Notes: generated from the letters alone by a model not told the origin. Counted from the stretch's first letter, positions 52,278 to 62,179 are shown. The stretch is 64,000 bases of DNA from an uncultured Prevotellaceae bacterium (GCA_902780635.1 CACZGH010000007.1:1-64000), one strand, 5' to 3'. Translations and numbers: made by a program.

Positions 52278-52291
52278 TTGATTTATATCAA
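52278..52291 (-). promoter_or_regulatory. Crp/Fnr-type box upstream of small RNA copy B
   Basis: TTGATTTATATCAA, the same 14 bp as at 28986-28999 and at the same 60-nt distance from the -7 box. It overlaps the last codons and the stop of the gene ending at 52283. Confidence 0.6.
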
Positions 52292-55240
52292 GACCACCCC
52301 TTCTTGCTTCTTGCCGTCCATCATGATACGCAATGGTTTCGGGAAACGCACATGGCGCACATGAGCTGTCTCCTCCACAGCCGGCATGGCATCGAGATAT
52401 TCTTTCTGCCATATCCCATCGCCCGTATAGGTGTTGATGGTGAAATAGCCCACACCGAAACTGGTGAGGTTCTGGAAGAAGTGCGTGCCCTGACTGGGGT
52501 CGATGCGGTAGTTTTTGAGCGCCACCTCAGCGATGAGTTTGGCTGCACTGATATGTGGCCACTTGACAGGTATGCCCAGCCAATAGTCGCTCGACCCCCA
52601 TCGTCCAGGTCCTACAAGCACATAGTTGCGCCCCTCGGCAAGGAAGCGGCGGTTGATGCGCTCTATCTCCTCGGCGATGGCGGGATTGTTGGAGGCCGTA
52701 AAGTTGTCATCGGTCTTGACATACACCACATCGGTGATTTCTTCGTTGATGCCATGACCAAGAGACATGTGTGAGCGAAGCAGACACCGGTTGTCCTCGA
52801 TGGTGGCCAAGTCGATGTCGAGCATCTGTTTGGCGTCGACGATGGGACGTATCTGGAGCAGGTAGAAGTCGATGGTACGATTGGCGTTGACATTGCAGGC
52901 AAACTCTATCTCCACCGGCCGGTGCATGGCCTCAGCACCATACTTCATGGCCATCTGCATGATCTCAGGGAAGGGGAACACACCCTGCTGGAGCATACCC
53001 GCAAAAGTGATGACCTTACGCCCACCCTCGTAAATGCCGTCGCGGATGATCTGGTCGTAAGGGTCGTAGGTAGAGGCGAGGAAATTGAGCGACTTTTCCT
53101 TATCTGCCTCCTTGACACGCAGCCGGAGGATATTGAATCCATCGTCGACTTTGAAGTCCTCACCCATATTGGTCATGTCGAGAGCATAAAACTTGGTCTG
53201 CGTCTCGCGTAGCGCCGTCTCCATCTCGCTGGTCTGCAACACCTGATGAGGATGATAAGGACTGACGCGGAGTGTCTGTCCGCCATCAACGATATACTTG
53301 CCAAGACCCAGTGCGAGGCTGGCGATGCCATCCTCTGCCTTCTCGTCGCCGATAGGATAATAGTTGAGTGAGCGCAGCACACCACTTATATTTGGGTAGA
53401 AATGGTCGCCATACCTATTGCCCACCACTTCCTGAAGGATGACTGCCATCTTCTCCTGGTCGATGACGTTGCTGGTGGCGGTCATATATGCTTTAGAGTC
53501 GCTATAGTAAACCGACGCATAGACCGCCTTGATAGCACAGGCGAGCATGCGCAACATCTCATATTTGTCGTCGAGGAAAGGCACCATATAGGTGGAATAG
53601 ATGCCCGCGAAGGGCTGGTAATGGGCATCCTCGAGTAGCGACGACGACCTCACCGCGATAGGGCTCCGTGTGGCCTCGAAGAAGGTGAAGAAGTCGGCAA
53701 TGAGTTTGTCGGGCAACTGTGCTCGCAGAAAATGTCGCAGGATATCCTCGTCGGAGGCATCGCTGAGGGCTATCTGGTAGAGGTTGTTAGCATCCATGAA
53801 CTGGTCGAAGATGTCGGTACAGAGGACGACCGTCTTGGGTATAGACACGGAGGCATTCTCAAACTGGTTGAACTCAGGATGCCGTTTGACCACATGGTCG
53901 AGGAAAGCCAGTCCACGCCCTTTTCCGCCAAGCGACCCGTCGCCGATACGTGCGAAATGGGCGTAGCGGTCATACTTACCACGGTCGAAGACGGCCACGA
54001 CACCCACGTTTTTCATCTTTCGGTACTGCACGATGGCATCGAAGATGATTTGGCGGTGCGCGTCGACATTCTTAAGTTTATGCCAGGTGACATTTTTAAG
54101 AAATTGCGACACGGGGAAAATGGCCCTGGCACAGAGCCATCGGCTCACATGGTTGCGTGAGACATGATAGAGCATGCTGTCGTTGGGGATATTGAAGATA
54201 TTGTCTTGCAATTCCTTGAGACTGCGCACCCGCATGATCTCACGCTTGGTGACAGGGTCGCGGAAGATGAAGTCGCCGAAGCCCATGTGCTCTGCGAGCA
54301 GGTTGCGCAGGTCGATGTTCATCTTCTTGGAGTTTTTGTCGACATACAGGAACCCTTCGGCCTCTGCTTTCTCCTTGTTTTCCACCTCAGCGCTTTGGAG
54401 GATAACTGGCACGAACTCATTGCGCGCGCGTATCTCGCGGAGCAGTTTGAAACCGGCTTCCGGATCTTTCACACCATCTTTGGGGAAGCGCACGTCACTG
54501 ATGACACCCTGTGTGTTGTCGGCATATTTGTCATAAAAGGCGATAGCCTCCTCGTAGGTACGGGCAAGCACCACCTTGGGACGGCCGCGCTTACGCTGTG
54601 CGGCGGCATGTGGATTGAGGGCCTCGGTGGAGAAGCGCTGGCTCTGCAGGAGGATATAGCTGTAGAGATTGGGCAGCACCGACGAATAGAAGCGGATGCC
54701 ATCCTCGACGAGCAGAATCATCTGCACGCCAGCCTCCTCAATGTCGTGCTCGATGTTCATCTTGTCCTCCAGAAGCTTGATGATGGATAGGATAAGGTTG
54801 GTATCACCGAGCCAACAGAACACATAGTCGAAGATGGACATGTCCTCGTCCTGAATACGCCGGGTGATACCATGCGAGAAGGGGGTGAGCACGACGCAGG
54901 GCAGGTCGGGGAAGTCGGCCTTAATGTCACGTGCCACGGCGAAAGCGTCGTTGTCGGCATTGCCAGGCATACAGATCACGAGGTCGATATCCGTGTTCTC
55001 CAGCACTCGTCGTGCCTCCTCTGTTGTCGACACCTGCGTGAACGACGGTGGGTAGCGCATGCCGAGCTCCATATACTCGTCGAATAGCTTCTCGTCTACT
55101 CGACCGTCATCCTCGAGCATGAAGGCATCGTATGGGTTGGCCACAATGAGCACATTGAAGATACGGTGTGTCATCAGATGGATGAACGACACATCTTTGA
55201 GGTAAAATTTAGTCCATTCCTGGGGTATGATATTGTCCAT
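52283..55240 (-). CDS. Chimera of two receiver-like domains and a PEP/pyruvate-binding ATP-grasp domain
   Basis: 985 residues from the ATG at 55240; the ATG 30 codons upstream lies beyond the promoter. Residues about 28-150 (FNVLIVANPYDAFMLEDDG; DIDLVICMPGNADNDAFAV) and about 170-310 (VQMILLVEDGIRFYSSVLP; TQGVISDVRFPKDG; GFLYVDKNSKK) resemble response-regulator receiver folds. The second keeps candidate Asp and Lys residues. From about 450 on it matches the PEP synthase/PPDK N-terminal domain: GDGSLGGKGRGLAFLDHVV, SPIAVRSSSLLEDAHYQPFA, and later YLLQIRPI. The swivelling phosphohistidine domain and the PEP-binding TIM barrel are absent, so it is unlikely to make PEP. Ligand and output are unknown. 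Confidence 0.82.
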   Translation of the reverse strand: MDNIIPQEWTKFYLKDVSFIHLMTHRIFNVLIVANPYDAFMLEDDGRVDEKLFDEYMELGMRYPPSFTQVSTTEEARRVLENTDIDLVICMPGNADNDAFAVARDIKADFPDLPCVVLTPFSHGITRRIQDEDMSIFDYVFCWLGDTNLILSIIKLLEDKMNIEHDIEEAGVQMILLVEDGIRFYSSVLPNLYSYILLQSQRFSTEALNPHAAAQRKRGRPKVVLARTYEEAIAFYDKYADNTQGVISDVRFPKDGVKDPEAGFKLLREIRARNEFVPVILQSAEVENKEKAEAEGFLYVDKNSKKMNIDLRNLLAEHMGFGDFIFRDPVTKREIMRVRSLKELQDNIFNIPNDSMLYHVSRNHVSRWLCARAIFPVSQFLKNVTWHKLKNVDAHRQIIFDAIVQYRKMKNVGVVAVFDRGKYDRYAHFARIGDGSLGGKGRGLAFLDHVVKRHPEFNQFENASVSIPKTVVLCTDIFDQFMDANNLYQIALSDASDEDILRHFLRAQLPDKLIADFFTFFEATRSPIAVRSSSLLEDAHYQPFAGIYSTYMVPFLDDKYEMLRMLACAIKAVYASVYYSDSKAYMTATSNVIDQEKMAVILQEVVGNRYGDHFYPNISGVLRSLNYYPIGDEKAEDGIASLALGLGKYIVDGGQTLRVSPYHPHQVLQTSEMETALRETQTKFYALDMTNMGEDFKVDDGFNILRLRVKEADKEKSLNFLASTYDPYDQIIRDGIYEGGRKVITFAGMLQQGVFPFPEIMQMAMKYGAEAMHRPVEIEFACNVNANRTIDFYLLQIRPIVDAKQMLDIDLATIEDNRCLLRSHMSLGHGINEEITDVVYVKTDDNFTASNNPAIAEEIERINRRFLAEGRNYVLVGPGRWGSSDYWLGIPVKWPHISAAKLIAEVALKNYRIDPSQGTHFFQNLTSFGVGYFTINTYTGDGIWQKEYLDAMPAVEETAHVRHVRFPKPLRIMMDGKKQEGVVLI

Positions 55241-55267
55241 TATTATATCTCTACTGGTTTTTCTTTG

Positions 55268-55299
55268 CAAATTTATAAAATAACGAGCGTTTTTGCAAA
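55268..55299 (-). promoter_or_regulatory. Promoter of the receiver/ATP-grasp gene
   Basis: TAAATTTG on the minus strand at 55268-55275 with TTTG at 55296-55299, spacing 20 nt. The leader is about 25 nt. Confidence 0.6.
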
Positions 55300-55366
55300 T
55301 GAAATTAGAAAAAGCATTAACTGTAGGCAAAAAGTAAGAAAGGGCTCCAAAATAATCCCGCTTTTA

Positions 55367-55397
55367 TTTGGAAGTAACATAAAAATTGCATACTTTT
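55367..55397 (+). promoter_or_regulatory. Promoter of gdhA
   Basis: TACTTTTG at 55390-55397 with TTTG at 55367-55370, spacing 19 nt. The leader is about 42 nt. Confidence 0.65.
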
Positions 55398-55443
55398 GTA
55401 TAATATTATTGACCATTTGAAATTGTAACCTAAAGTTTTTACT

Positions 55444-56781
55444 ATGGAAGTTGAGAAAATCATGCAAGCCTTGGAGCAGAAGCATCCAGGCGAGTCGGAG
55501 TATTTGCAGGCAGTGAGAGAAGTACTCCTGTCGGTAGAAGAAGTTTACAACCAGCATCCTGAGTTTGAGAAAGCTAAAATCATCGAGCGCATCGTGGAGC
55601 CAGAGCGCATCCTTACATTCCGTGTGCCCTGGGTTGACGACAAAGGTGAGGTGCATGTCAACTTAGGCTACCGCGTGCAGTACAACAGCGCCATCGGCCC
55701 CTACAAAGGCGGTCTGCGCTTCCATCCATCCGTCAATCTCTCCATCCTGAAGTTCCTGGGATTTGAGCAGACATTCAAAAACGCACTGACCACCCTGCCT
55801 ATGGGCGGTGGCAAAGGCGGCGCTGACTTCTCCATCCGTGGACGGTCGGACGCTGAAGTGATGCGTTTCTGCCAGGCCTTCATGCTGGAGTTGCACAAAG
55901 TGATTGGCCCTGACATGGACGTGCCCGCCGGCGACATCGGTGTGGGCGGCCGTGAGATTGGCTACCTCTTCGGTATGTACAAAAAACTGACCCACCAATA
56001 TCAAGGTGTGCTCACCGGCAAAGGTCTCGAATGGGGCGGCTCCATCCTGCGCCCAGAGGCCACCGGCTTTGGCGCACTCTATTTCGTCAACCAGATGCTG
56101 CAGACCCACGGCATCGACATCAAGGGCAAGACTGTGGCCATCAGCGGCTTCGGCAACGTGGCCTGGGGCGCCGCCAAGAAAGCCACAGAACTAGGTGCCA
56201 AGGTGGTGACTATCTCGGGTCCTGACGGCTACATCTACGACCCCGCCGGTCTTGACGATGAGAAGATAGCCTACATGCTAGAACTCCGCGCCAGCGGCAA
56301 CGATGTGTGCGAGCCATACGCCGAGGAGTTTGAGGGCAGTACTTTCTATGAGGGCCGTAAGCCATGGGAGGTGAAAGTGGACATCGCCCTGCCTTGTGCC
56401 ACCCAGAATGAGCTCAACGGTGCCGACGCCGACATGCTGCTCAAGAACGGCACACTGTGTGTGGCTGAGGTCTCCAACATGGGTTGTACCGCCGAGGCTG
56501 TGGATAAATTTGTGGCTGCCGGCCAGCTCTTCGCTCCCGGCAAGGCTGTCAATGCAGGCGGCGTAGCCACTTCCGGTCTTGAGATGACCCAGAACTCGAT
56601 GCGCCTGTCATGGAGCAGCAAAGAGGTGGACGACAAGCTGCACAGCATCATGTCGAACATCCATGAGCAGTGCGTGAAGTACGGCAAAGAGCCCAGTGGA
56701 TACATCAACTACGTGAAGGGTGCCAACATCGCCGGCTTCATGAAGGTGGCCCACGCCATGATGGCACAGGGAATCGTGTAG
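55444..56781 (+). CDS. gdhA: NADP-type glutamate dehydrogenase
   Basis: 445 residues, hexameric GDH of about 50 kDa. Motifs: YRVQYNSAIGPYKGGLRFHP, the catalytic lysine region PMGGGKGGADF, DVPAGDIGVGGREIGYLFG, and the nucleotide-binding SGFGNVAWGAAKKATEL. The C-terminal half has NAGGVATSGLEMTQNSMRLSW. The N-terminal 30 residues and the sequence around the dinucleotide fold fit the biosynthetic NADP-dependent type, which assimilates ammonium. Cofactor choice is inferred. Monocistronic, with a clear promoter and two terminators. Confidence 0.95.
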   Translation: MEVEKIMQALEQKHPGESEYLQAVREVLLSVEEVYNQHPEFEKAKIIERIVEPERILTFRVPWVDDKGEVHVNLGYRVQYNSAIGPYKGGLRFHPSVNLSILKFLGFEQTFKNALTTLPMGGGKGGADFSIRGRSDAEVMRFCQAFMLELHKVIGPDMDVPAGDIGVGGREIGYLFGMYKKLTHQYQGVLTGKGLEWGGSILRPEATGFGALYFVNQMLQTHGIDIKGKTVAISGFGNVAWGAAKKATELGAKVVTISGPDGYIYDPAGLDDEKIAYMLELRASGNDVCEPYAEEFEGSTFYEGRKPWEVKVDIALPCATQNELNGADADMLLKNGTLCVAEVSNMGCTAEAVDKFVAAGQLFAPGKAVNAGGVATSGLEMTQNSMRLSWSSKEVDDKLHSIMSNIHEQCVKYGKEPSGYINYVKGANIAGFMKVAHAMMAQGIV

Positions 56782-56784
56782 GAG

Positions 56785-56832
56785 ATGAAAGATTAAAAAT
56801 GAAAGATTAAAAATGAAAGATTAAAAATGAAA
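56785..56832. repeat. Three tandem 15-bp units after gdhA
   Basis: ATGAAAGATTAAAAA repeats three times head to tail just before the terminator. Length variation between strains is likely. Confidence 0.7.
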
Positions 56833-56889
56833 TCCTCCAGTGTCGGCGACACTGGAGGATTTTTTTGTTTAATCAGCTACTGATTTTTT
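56830..56889. terminator. Double terminator between gdhA and susD
   Basis: The first hairpin has arms AATCCTCCAGTGTC/GACACTGGAGGATT and a seven-T run (to 56867). A second, AATCAG-CTA-CTGATT at 56871-56885, is followed by T. The first may also act leftward for the SusD gene. Confidence 0.85.
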
Positions 56890-56903
56890 CAGGACAAACT
56901 GCT

Positions 56904-58904
56904 TTATTGCTGTGCTGGCTGGTCAGTCTCTGTGGGCCAATAAGGATTCTGATACAGTGGACTTGCGGAGACAGAGCTGTGGTCGGAAGCTGTCAGCAAG
57001 AACTGTCTCAGCGGCAGTGGCTGCAGATAATAAGCCATGCGCCATGTGAGTCCTTTGGCATAACTATTATTGGTCATATTCACAACGTGCGGGCAGTGGT
57101 ACTCGCTGATGCTGCGCTGTGAGACATTGGAACTGCTGGTACCGTCGGCCACAAGGTCATTGTACCACGACTCCATGGTGGTGCCCCAGAGGTGTATACC
57201 CTCTGCGTAAACCGGTTTGGTGATCAACTGCTCATACGAACGCCAGCGCTTCAGGTCCATGTCTCTCAATCCCTCAGCAAGGAACTCACAACTACGTTCA
57301 CGACGGATGTTGTAAAGGATGGGGTCCGTCAAGACTTTTCCTGCGGTGTATGCACCCCAGTCGAGTGTCTCTTTCGACATATCAGTGGCGGCAATCGTCA
57401 CCTGTGGATTGAGTCCGTCGCCTGTGAATCCTGCACATTCACGCACCTTTTTCCAGTATTCCATGATTTTCCCTGCACCGAGATTCTTCGTCAGCATATA
57501 CTCAGCCTCGATATAGTTGAGCAGAGCCTCTGTGGCACGGAAGATGACACACACGTTGTAGCTTCCACCATTGGCGGTGAGCGAGCGGTCGAATGTCATA
57601 CCCTTACGGATGGCATAACCAGTGATATATCCGTCCTCAGCGTTGGCATTGGTGATATTGGGCACCGGCTCCGTTTCTGTCCAGTGCGTACCAGCCACAT
57701 CAGATACATTCTTGAAGCAGTTGACCTGTCCAGGCACTTTCAGCATGACAGCGAGGCGTGGATCACGATTGGCCACCACCTTGGCGATCTCAGAGTCATC
57801 GTATGCGAAAGAAGAGTTGTAGATGGGTTTTCCATCAGCCATCAGATAGCGCTCCACGAGAGAACGTGTGACACCCGTCCCGATGTTACCTTTCTCTACA
57901 GCCACCTCGATATCGTTCTGCACACCGAGCGATTTGCTATATTCACGCCACAGCAAGATTTCGCTCTTTCCTGCGCATGAGGTGGTTCCCCACAACTCCA
58001 GATATGGATTGCTCTGTCCTTCAGTCTGTGGCACCACGCCATTGTTGACCGTCAGACTTCCTTTGTATTTGTCGGCCACTTGCTCGGCTGCGGCGGCGGC
58101 AGTCTCAAAGAAATATTTGGCCTCATTATCCAGCGAGCCTGCAGGGAAGCTGTAGCCAGGATTTTTCTCTGCACCCGGCCATCCATTGCCTAAAGGCACA
58201 AATGGTGTGCCTGCGAAGTTGGTCAGCCATGAACCCATATAAAGAGCGACCCTCGATTTAAACAAGCGGGCCACATCCACAGAGATGCGTGTATGACGGC
58301 CTTCGAACCCATCCTTCATGTAAGTGGCTGCCGTGTCAAGGTTGTTGATGATGAAGCGCGCCACCTCGTTACAGGGCTGCCGGTTGCTGGCAGCCACGAG
58401 CACTGCCTCGTCATCGGGCAAAGCCTCTGTGAGAATGGGCAGGTCACCATATTTTTTCAGCAGTTCGAAATAGGCGTAAGCCCTAAAGAAATAGATCTCA
58501 CCAATATACTGGCGTATGTTGGTCTCATTGCCACTGATGGCGCCTTCTGACAGTTTTGTCTTGAGCTGTGCGAGTTGGAAATTGACATTGCGCACATTGC
58601 CCCACGACCAGTCGCCCTCAGACTGACTGGTGCGCCAGAGGTTGCTGGAGAACTTAGCGCTCGGTGAGCGTGATGCTTGCACGTCAGTATTGTTATCGTT
58701 GGTATAAGTACCGTAGTCCCATCCTCCATGTCCTGGCATAATGTCCTGATAGAAACGGTTGGCCACTGCCTGCACCTGGTCTTCACTGGTATAGAAGTTT
58801 TCTGGTGTGAGAGACGATGGTGGTTCTTGCTCCAAGTAGTCGTTACATGAGGTGATGCTTGCTGTGAGAGCCAATGCTATGAATGAAAAATGATATAGTT
58901 TCAT
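56904..58904 (-). CDS. SusD/RagB-family glycan-binding lipoprotein
   Basis: 666 residues from the ATG at 58904, which places a lipoprotein signal at the start (FIALALTASITSC); an ATG at 58937 overlaps the susC stop but adds 11 residues before it. The SusD start NDYLEQEPPSSLTPENFYTS is typical, then TPR-like helices (IGEIYFFRAYAYFELLKKYG), and near the end LRDMDLKRWRSYEQL and YLQPLPLRQFLL. It caps the SusC channel on the cell surface and hands glycans to it. Directly downstream of susC. Confidence 0.93.
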   Translation of the reverse strand: MKLYHFSFIALALTASITSCNDYLEQEPPSSLTPENFYTSEDQVQAVANRFYQDIMPGHGGWDYGTYTNDNNTDVQASRSPSAKFSSNLWRTSQSEGDWSWGNVRNVNFQLAQLKTKLSEGAISGNETNIRQYIGEIYFFRAYAYFELLKKYGDLPILTEALPDDEAVLVAASNRQPCNEVARFIINNLDTAATYMKDGFEGRHTRISVDVARLFKSRVALYMGSWLTNFAGTPFVPLGNGWPGAEKNPGYSFPAGSLDNEAKYFFETAAAAAEQVADKYKGSLTVNNGVVPQTEGQSNPYLELWGTTSCAGKSEILLWREYSKSLGVQNDIEVAVEKGNIGTGVTRSLVERYLMADGKPIYNSSFAYDDSEIAKVVANRDPRLAVMLKVPGQVNCFKNVSDVAGTHWTETEPVPNITNANAEDGYITGYAIRKGMTFDRSLTANGGSYNVCVIFRATEALLNYIEAEYMLTKNLGAGKIMEYWKKVRECAGFTGDGLNPQVTIAATDMSKETLDWGAYTAGKVLTDPILYNIRRERSCEFLAEGLRDMDLKRWRSYEQLITKPVYAEGIHLWGTTMESWYNDLVADGTSSSNVSQRSISEYHCPHVVNMTNNSYAKGLTWRMAYYLQPLPLRQFLLTASDHSSVSASPLYQNPYWPTETDQPAQQ

Positions 58905-58936
58905 GATCTTCTGTTTATTATTACGTGTTTTGTGCA

Positions 58937-61900
58937 TTAGAATGATACATTAAGACCGAATGCAAACGTCTTCTGGAGAGGATAACCATTGTTTTGGTTG
59001 ACAGAGGTTGACATCAGTTCAGGGTCAAACTGGTGTGGCATGTCAGTGATGGTAAAGAGATTTTCTGCGGAGACGAAGACACGCAGATTGCTGATGCCCC
59101 ATTGCTGTGTGAGCTTACGTGGCAGAGTGTATCCCAACTGCAGATTCTTCAGTCTCATATACGAGCCATCCATGAGGTAACGGGTCTGTGCCTGTTCGTT
59201 CTTGTCGCTGAACTGCACTCTGGGCAACCATGCATCCTGATTGGCTGTCTGGTATCCATTCTGCACTGACCATGTGTTGGCGTCTCTATAGTAGTCTTGC
59301 ACATCGGTGATACCGACGCTCCACCACTCCCATGAGTTGGTTGTACCGAAGAGATACTCCAGACCGCCGCCCCATGAGCCACCGATCCACCAGTCGCGCT
59401 TCATCACGCCCTGGAAGAAAGCAGAGATGTCGAATCCTTTCCATGCGGCGTTGAGGTTCAATCCCACGAGGTAGCGTGGTGTGGAGTTTCCGATGACCTT
59501 GAGGTCGCCGTGATCGTCCAGCGTCTGTGCGCCACGTGTGATTTGATGGTCTCCATTGATGTCACGATACATGATGTCGCCTGCTGCCCAGTTGCTGCCC
59601 AGTGAACTTTGGTCAGCATTGGCAAGATGTGAGTTCATCTCCTCGTCACTCTTGGCGATGCCAATGGTCTCAAATCCCCATATCTCATTGAGGTAACGTC
59701 CCTCGATATAATTGTTGATAGACTTGGTGGGGTTGTTCGGGTAGCGTGTAATCTTTGTGCGTGCGTCGGAGATATTGAAGGTGGCTCCATATGACAATCC
59801 GTTCTTGAGCACGTCGCGCCAACTGATTTGGAACTCCCATCCTGTGGTGCGAAGGTCGGTGTTGTTGGTCACAGGGACACTGGTACCAAGGATAGCAGGC
59901 AGTTCGGGTGCGTTGCCCACCATATCGAGTGTGTTGCGCACATAGAAGTCGAAGGTGGCCGTCAGTCGGTTGTTGAGGGCTCCGACATCAAAACCGACAT
60001 CATAGCTTTCCACTTTCTCCCATGTCAAGAGTGCTGAGACGAGGCTCGGTGCGCTGGTGGTGTTGGGTTTCACACCATTCTGCAGCCAGGTGCCAGCCAC
60101 GGAGTTGTAAGCAATGGTCTGATAGGTCTGATACCAGTTGTCGATGTTCTGGTTGCCAAGTGAGCCATAAGATGCTCTCAGTTTGAGCGTATTGACTTTA
60201 CCCACCAGGTTCTCCCAGAACTTCTCACGTGCGATGTTCCATCCCAATGACACAGATGGGAACAACTTCCACATCTTATCCGTACGGAAACGTGAGGTGC
60301 CATCGTAACGGAGGTTGGCCTCGAGGAGGTATTTCTCGTCGTAGTTGTAGTTGAAACGTCCGAAGAAACCGGCAGTCTGCCATTGATTGCGTGCGCCATT
60401 GACAGATGGCACGATGCTTTGTCCTGAATAGCTCAGTCCGTTGGTCAGGTCTACCTCAGGTTTGCTGGGATCGAGGATACCGTCACGTTGCATTCCAAAG
60501 ACCAGTCGTTTCAGTTGTTCGGTCTGGAAACCTCCCATCAGATGGAAGTTGTGTTTCTCAGCCAGTGACCATGTGTATTCTGTATACGCCTGGAAGTTCA
60601 GGTAGTTGTCCTTTGCCTCGTCCTCGTGCACATTGGAGCTTTGGTTGTAGATCACGGCTTCACCAGCCACATTGTGATTGTAAGTACGCTGGCTGTCCCA
60701 GTGTCTCACTGCGTTGTCTATCTTGTAGTTGAAGTCGATGTGAGTCACCCAGTTCTTTATCGGCTCTAGTACGAATCCGACCTGGTGGTTGATGACATCT
60801 CTCTCGGTAGTGTCTTTTCCGCCAGTCTCCAGTCCCAATGCCGGTGAGGGTGAGGAGTAGAGGTATCCATTGCGGTCGTAAAGGGGCAGCATAGGCCATC
60901 CCTGACGGGCCATGTCATTGTAGAGACCGTACCCTAACGTGGCTGGACGATGGTAATTGGTGCGTGTGAAACGCATATTATAGTTCATGCGGATCCACTT
61001 GGCCAGTTCGATGTTCATCTTGGCGGTACCGTTGTAGCGTTTATAGCCATCGCTACCCATATTCATGAAACCATCCTGATCGAGATAACCAACAGAAGCA
61101 TAGAAACTGAATTTATCGCTGCCACCGTTGACGCTGGCATTATGCTCCTGAGAGAAAGCAGAGCCTTTGTATACCACATCGTACCAGTCCACGTCGTCGA
61201 TACCATGTCCATAGCCGTCATCCCATGTCACGCCATTCTGTGAACCAATGGCATAGACTGTTTTGCCATCGGCGGTAAGGCGGGTGCCCGGACCGATAGG
61301 TTTGGCGTCATGATATTCTTTGATGGCAGCCATACGTTCAGCGTCAAAGAACACCGACTGTCCCTGATTGGTCTTGGCATCGTTGAGCCAGGAGGCGTAG
61401 TCAACGGAGTTCATCATGTGTTTGCCACGTATCAGACTGCTGAAACGGAAGCTGTTGTTATAATTAACCTTCACCTTGGTATCTTTACTACCACTCTTGG
61501 TGGTGACAAGAATGACGCCGAAGGGTGCACGGCTACCATAAATGCTCGATGCTGCGGCATCTTTCAGCACAGAGATGCTCTCGATATCCTGTGGATTGAT
61601 GGTGTTGAGGTCGCCCTCCATGCCATCAATGAGGATGAGCGGTGAGCCACTCGACCCCTCACCAATGGTAGCGGTACCACGCACATTGATAGCCGGAGAC
61701 GAGTCAAGCGTACCGCTGGTCGATGAAATTTGTAGTCCAGGTACAACACCCTGCAATGCCTGAGTGGCATTGGCGACGGGTCGCTGTGCCAGCTCGTCGC
61801 CATCGACGACAGACACTGCTCCTGTGAGGTTGACTTTTTTCTGTACACCAAATCCCACGACGACTACTTCACTCAGAGCCTTGGCGTCTTCCAGAAGTTT

Positions 61901-62179
61901 TACCTCCAAATAGTTTCCCGTCACCTTTACGGCTTGTGTCTTATAACCGATGTAAGACACTTCCAGCTCGGAACCCTTTTCTGCTTCGACAGTGAAATTT
62001 CCATCCAGGTCAGAGACCGCACCGGTAGCGCTTCCCTTTACTTTTACTGTGGCGCCGATGATTGGTTCGCCATTCACTTCCACGATTTTACCAGTAATCT
62101 TGCTCTGTGCCATTGCTACTGTCGAAGAAATAGCAAGCAACGCAAGAACTGTTAGTCTTCGCATTTTGTTTTTCATCAT
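58937..62179 (-). CDS. SusC/RagA-family TonB-dependent outer-membrane transporter
   Basis: 1080 residues with a signal peptide (LTVLALLAISSTVAMAQ). The CarboxypepD_reg domain is at about 26-105 (KITGKIVEVNGEPIIGATVK), then the LSEVVVVGFGVQKKVNLTGA region and the plug at about 115-235 (ALQGVVPGLQISSTSGTLDS; SIYGSRAPFGVILVTTKSG). The large barrel ends in the aromatic strand KTFAFGLNVSF. It imports oligosaccharides using TonB energy, with its SusD partner following. It lies 130 nt after the GH2 gene, on the same strand. Confidence 0.95.
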   Translation of the reverse strand: MMKNKMRRLTVLALLAISSTVAMAQSKITGKIVEVNGEPIIGATVKVKGSATGAVSDLDGNFTVEAEKGSELEVSYIGYKTQAVKVTGNYLEVKLLEDAKALSEVVVVGFGVQKKVNLTGAVSVVDGDELAQRPVANATQALQGVVPGLQISSTSGTLDSSPAINVRGTATIGEGSSGSPLILIDGMEGDLNTINPQDIESISVLKDAAASSIYGSRAPFGVILVTTKSGSKDTKVKVNYNNSFRFSSLIRGKHMMNSVDYASWLNDAKTNQGQSVFFDAERMAAIKEYHDAKPIGPGTRLTADGKTVYAIGSQNGVTWDDGYGHGIDDVDWYDVVYKGSAFSQEHNASVNGGSDKFSFYASVGYLDQDGFMNMGSDGYKRYNGTAKMNIELAKWIRMNYNMRFTRTNYHRPATLGYGLYNDMARQGWPMLPLYDRNGYLYSSPSPALGLETGGKDTTERDVINHQVGFVLEPIKNWVTHIDFNYKIDNAVRHWDSQRTYNHNVAGEAVIYNQSSNVHEDEAKDNYLNFQAYTEYTWSLAEKHNFHLMGGFQTEQLKRLVFGMQRDGILDPSKPEVDLTNGLSYSGQSIVPSVNGARNQWQTAGFFGRFNYNYDEKYLLEANLRYDGTSRFRTDKMWKLFPSVSLGWNIAREKFWENLVGKVNTLKLRASYGSLGNQNIDNWYQTYQTIAYNSVAGTWLQNGVKPNTTSAPSLVSALLTWEKVESYDVGFDVGALNNRLTATFDFYVRNTLDMVGNAPELPAILGTSVPVTNNTDLRTTGWEFQISWRDVLKNGLSYGATFNISDARTKITRYPNNPTKSINNYIEGRYLNEIWGFETIGIAKSDEEMNSHLANADQSSLGSNWAAGDIMYRDINGDHQITRGAQTLDDHGDLKVIGNSTPRYLVGLNLNAAWKGFDISAFFQGVMKRDWWIGGSWGGGLEYLFGTTNSWEWWSVGITDVQDYYRDANTWSVQNGYQTANQDAWLPRVQFSDKNEQAQTRYLMDGSYMRLKNLQLGYTLPRKLTQQWGISNLRVFVSAENLFTITDMPHQFDPELMSTSVNQNNGYPLQKTFAFGLNVSF

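Noticed and set aside
56785-56832. Tandem 15-bp repeat after gdhA as an attachment or regulatory site
   Set aside because: Simple AT-rich repetition just before a terminator, with no dyad and no promoter; recorded only as a repeat.
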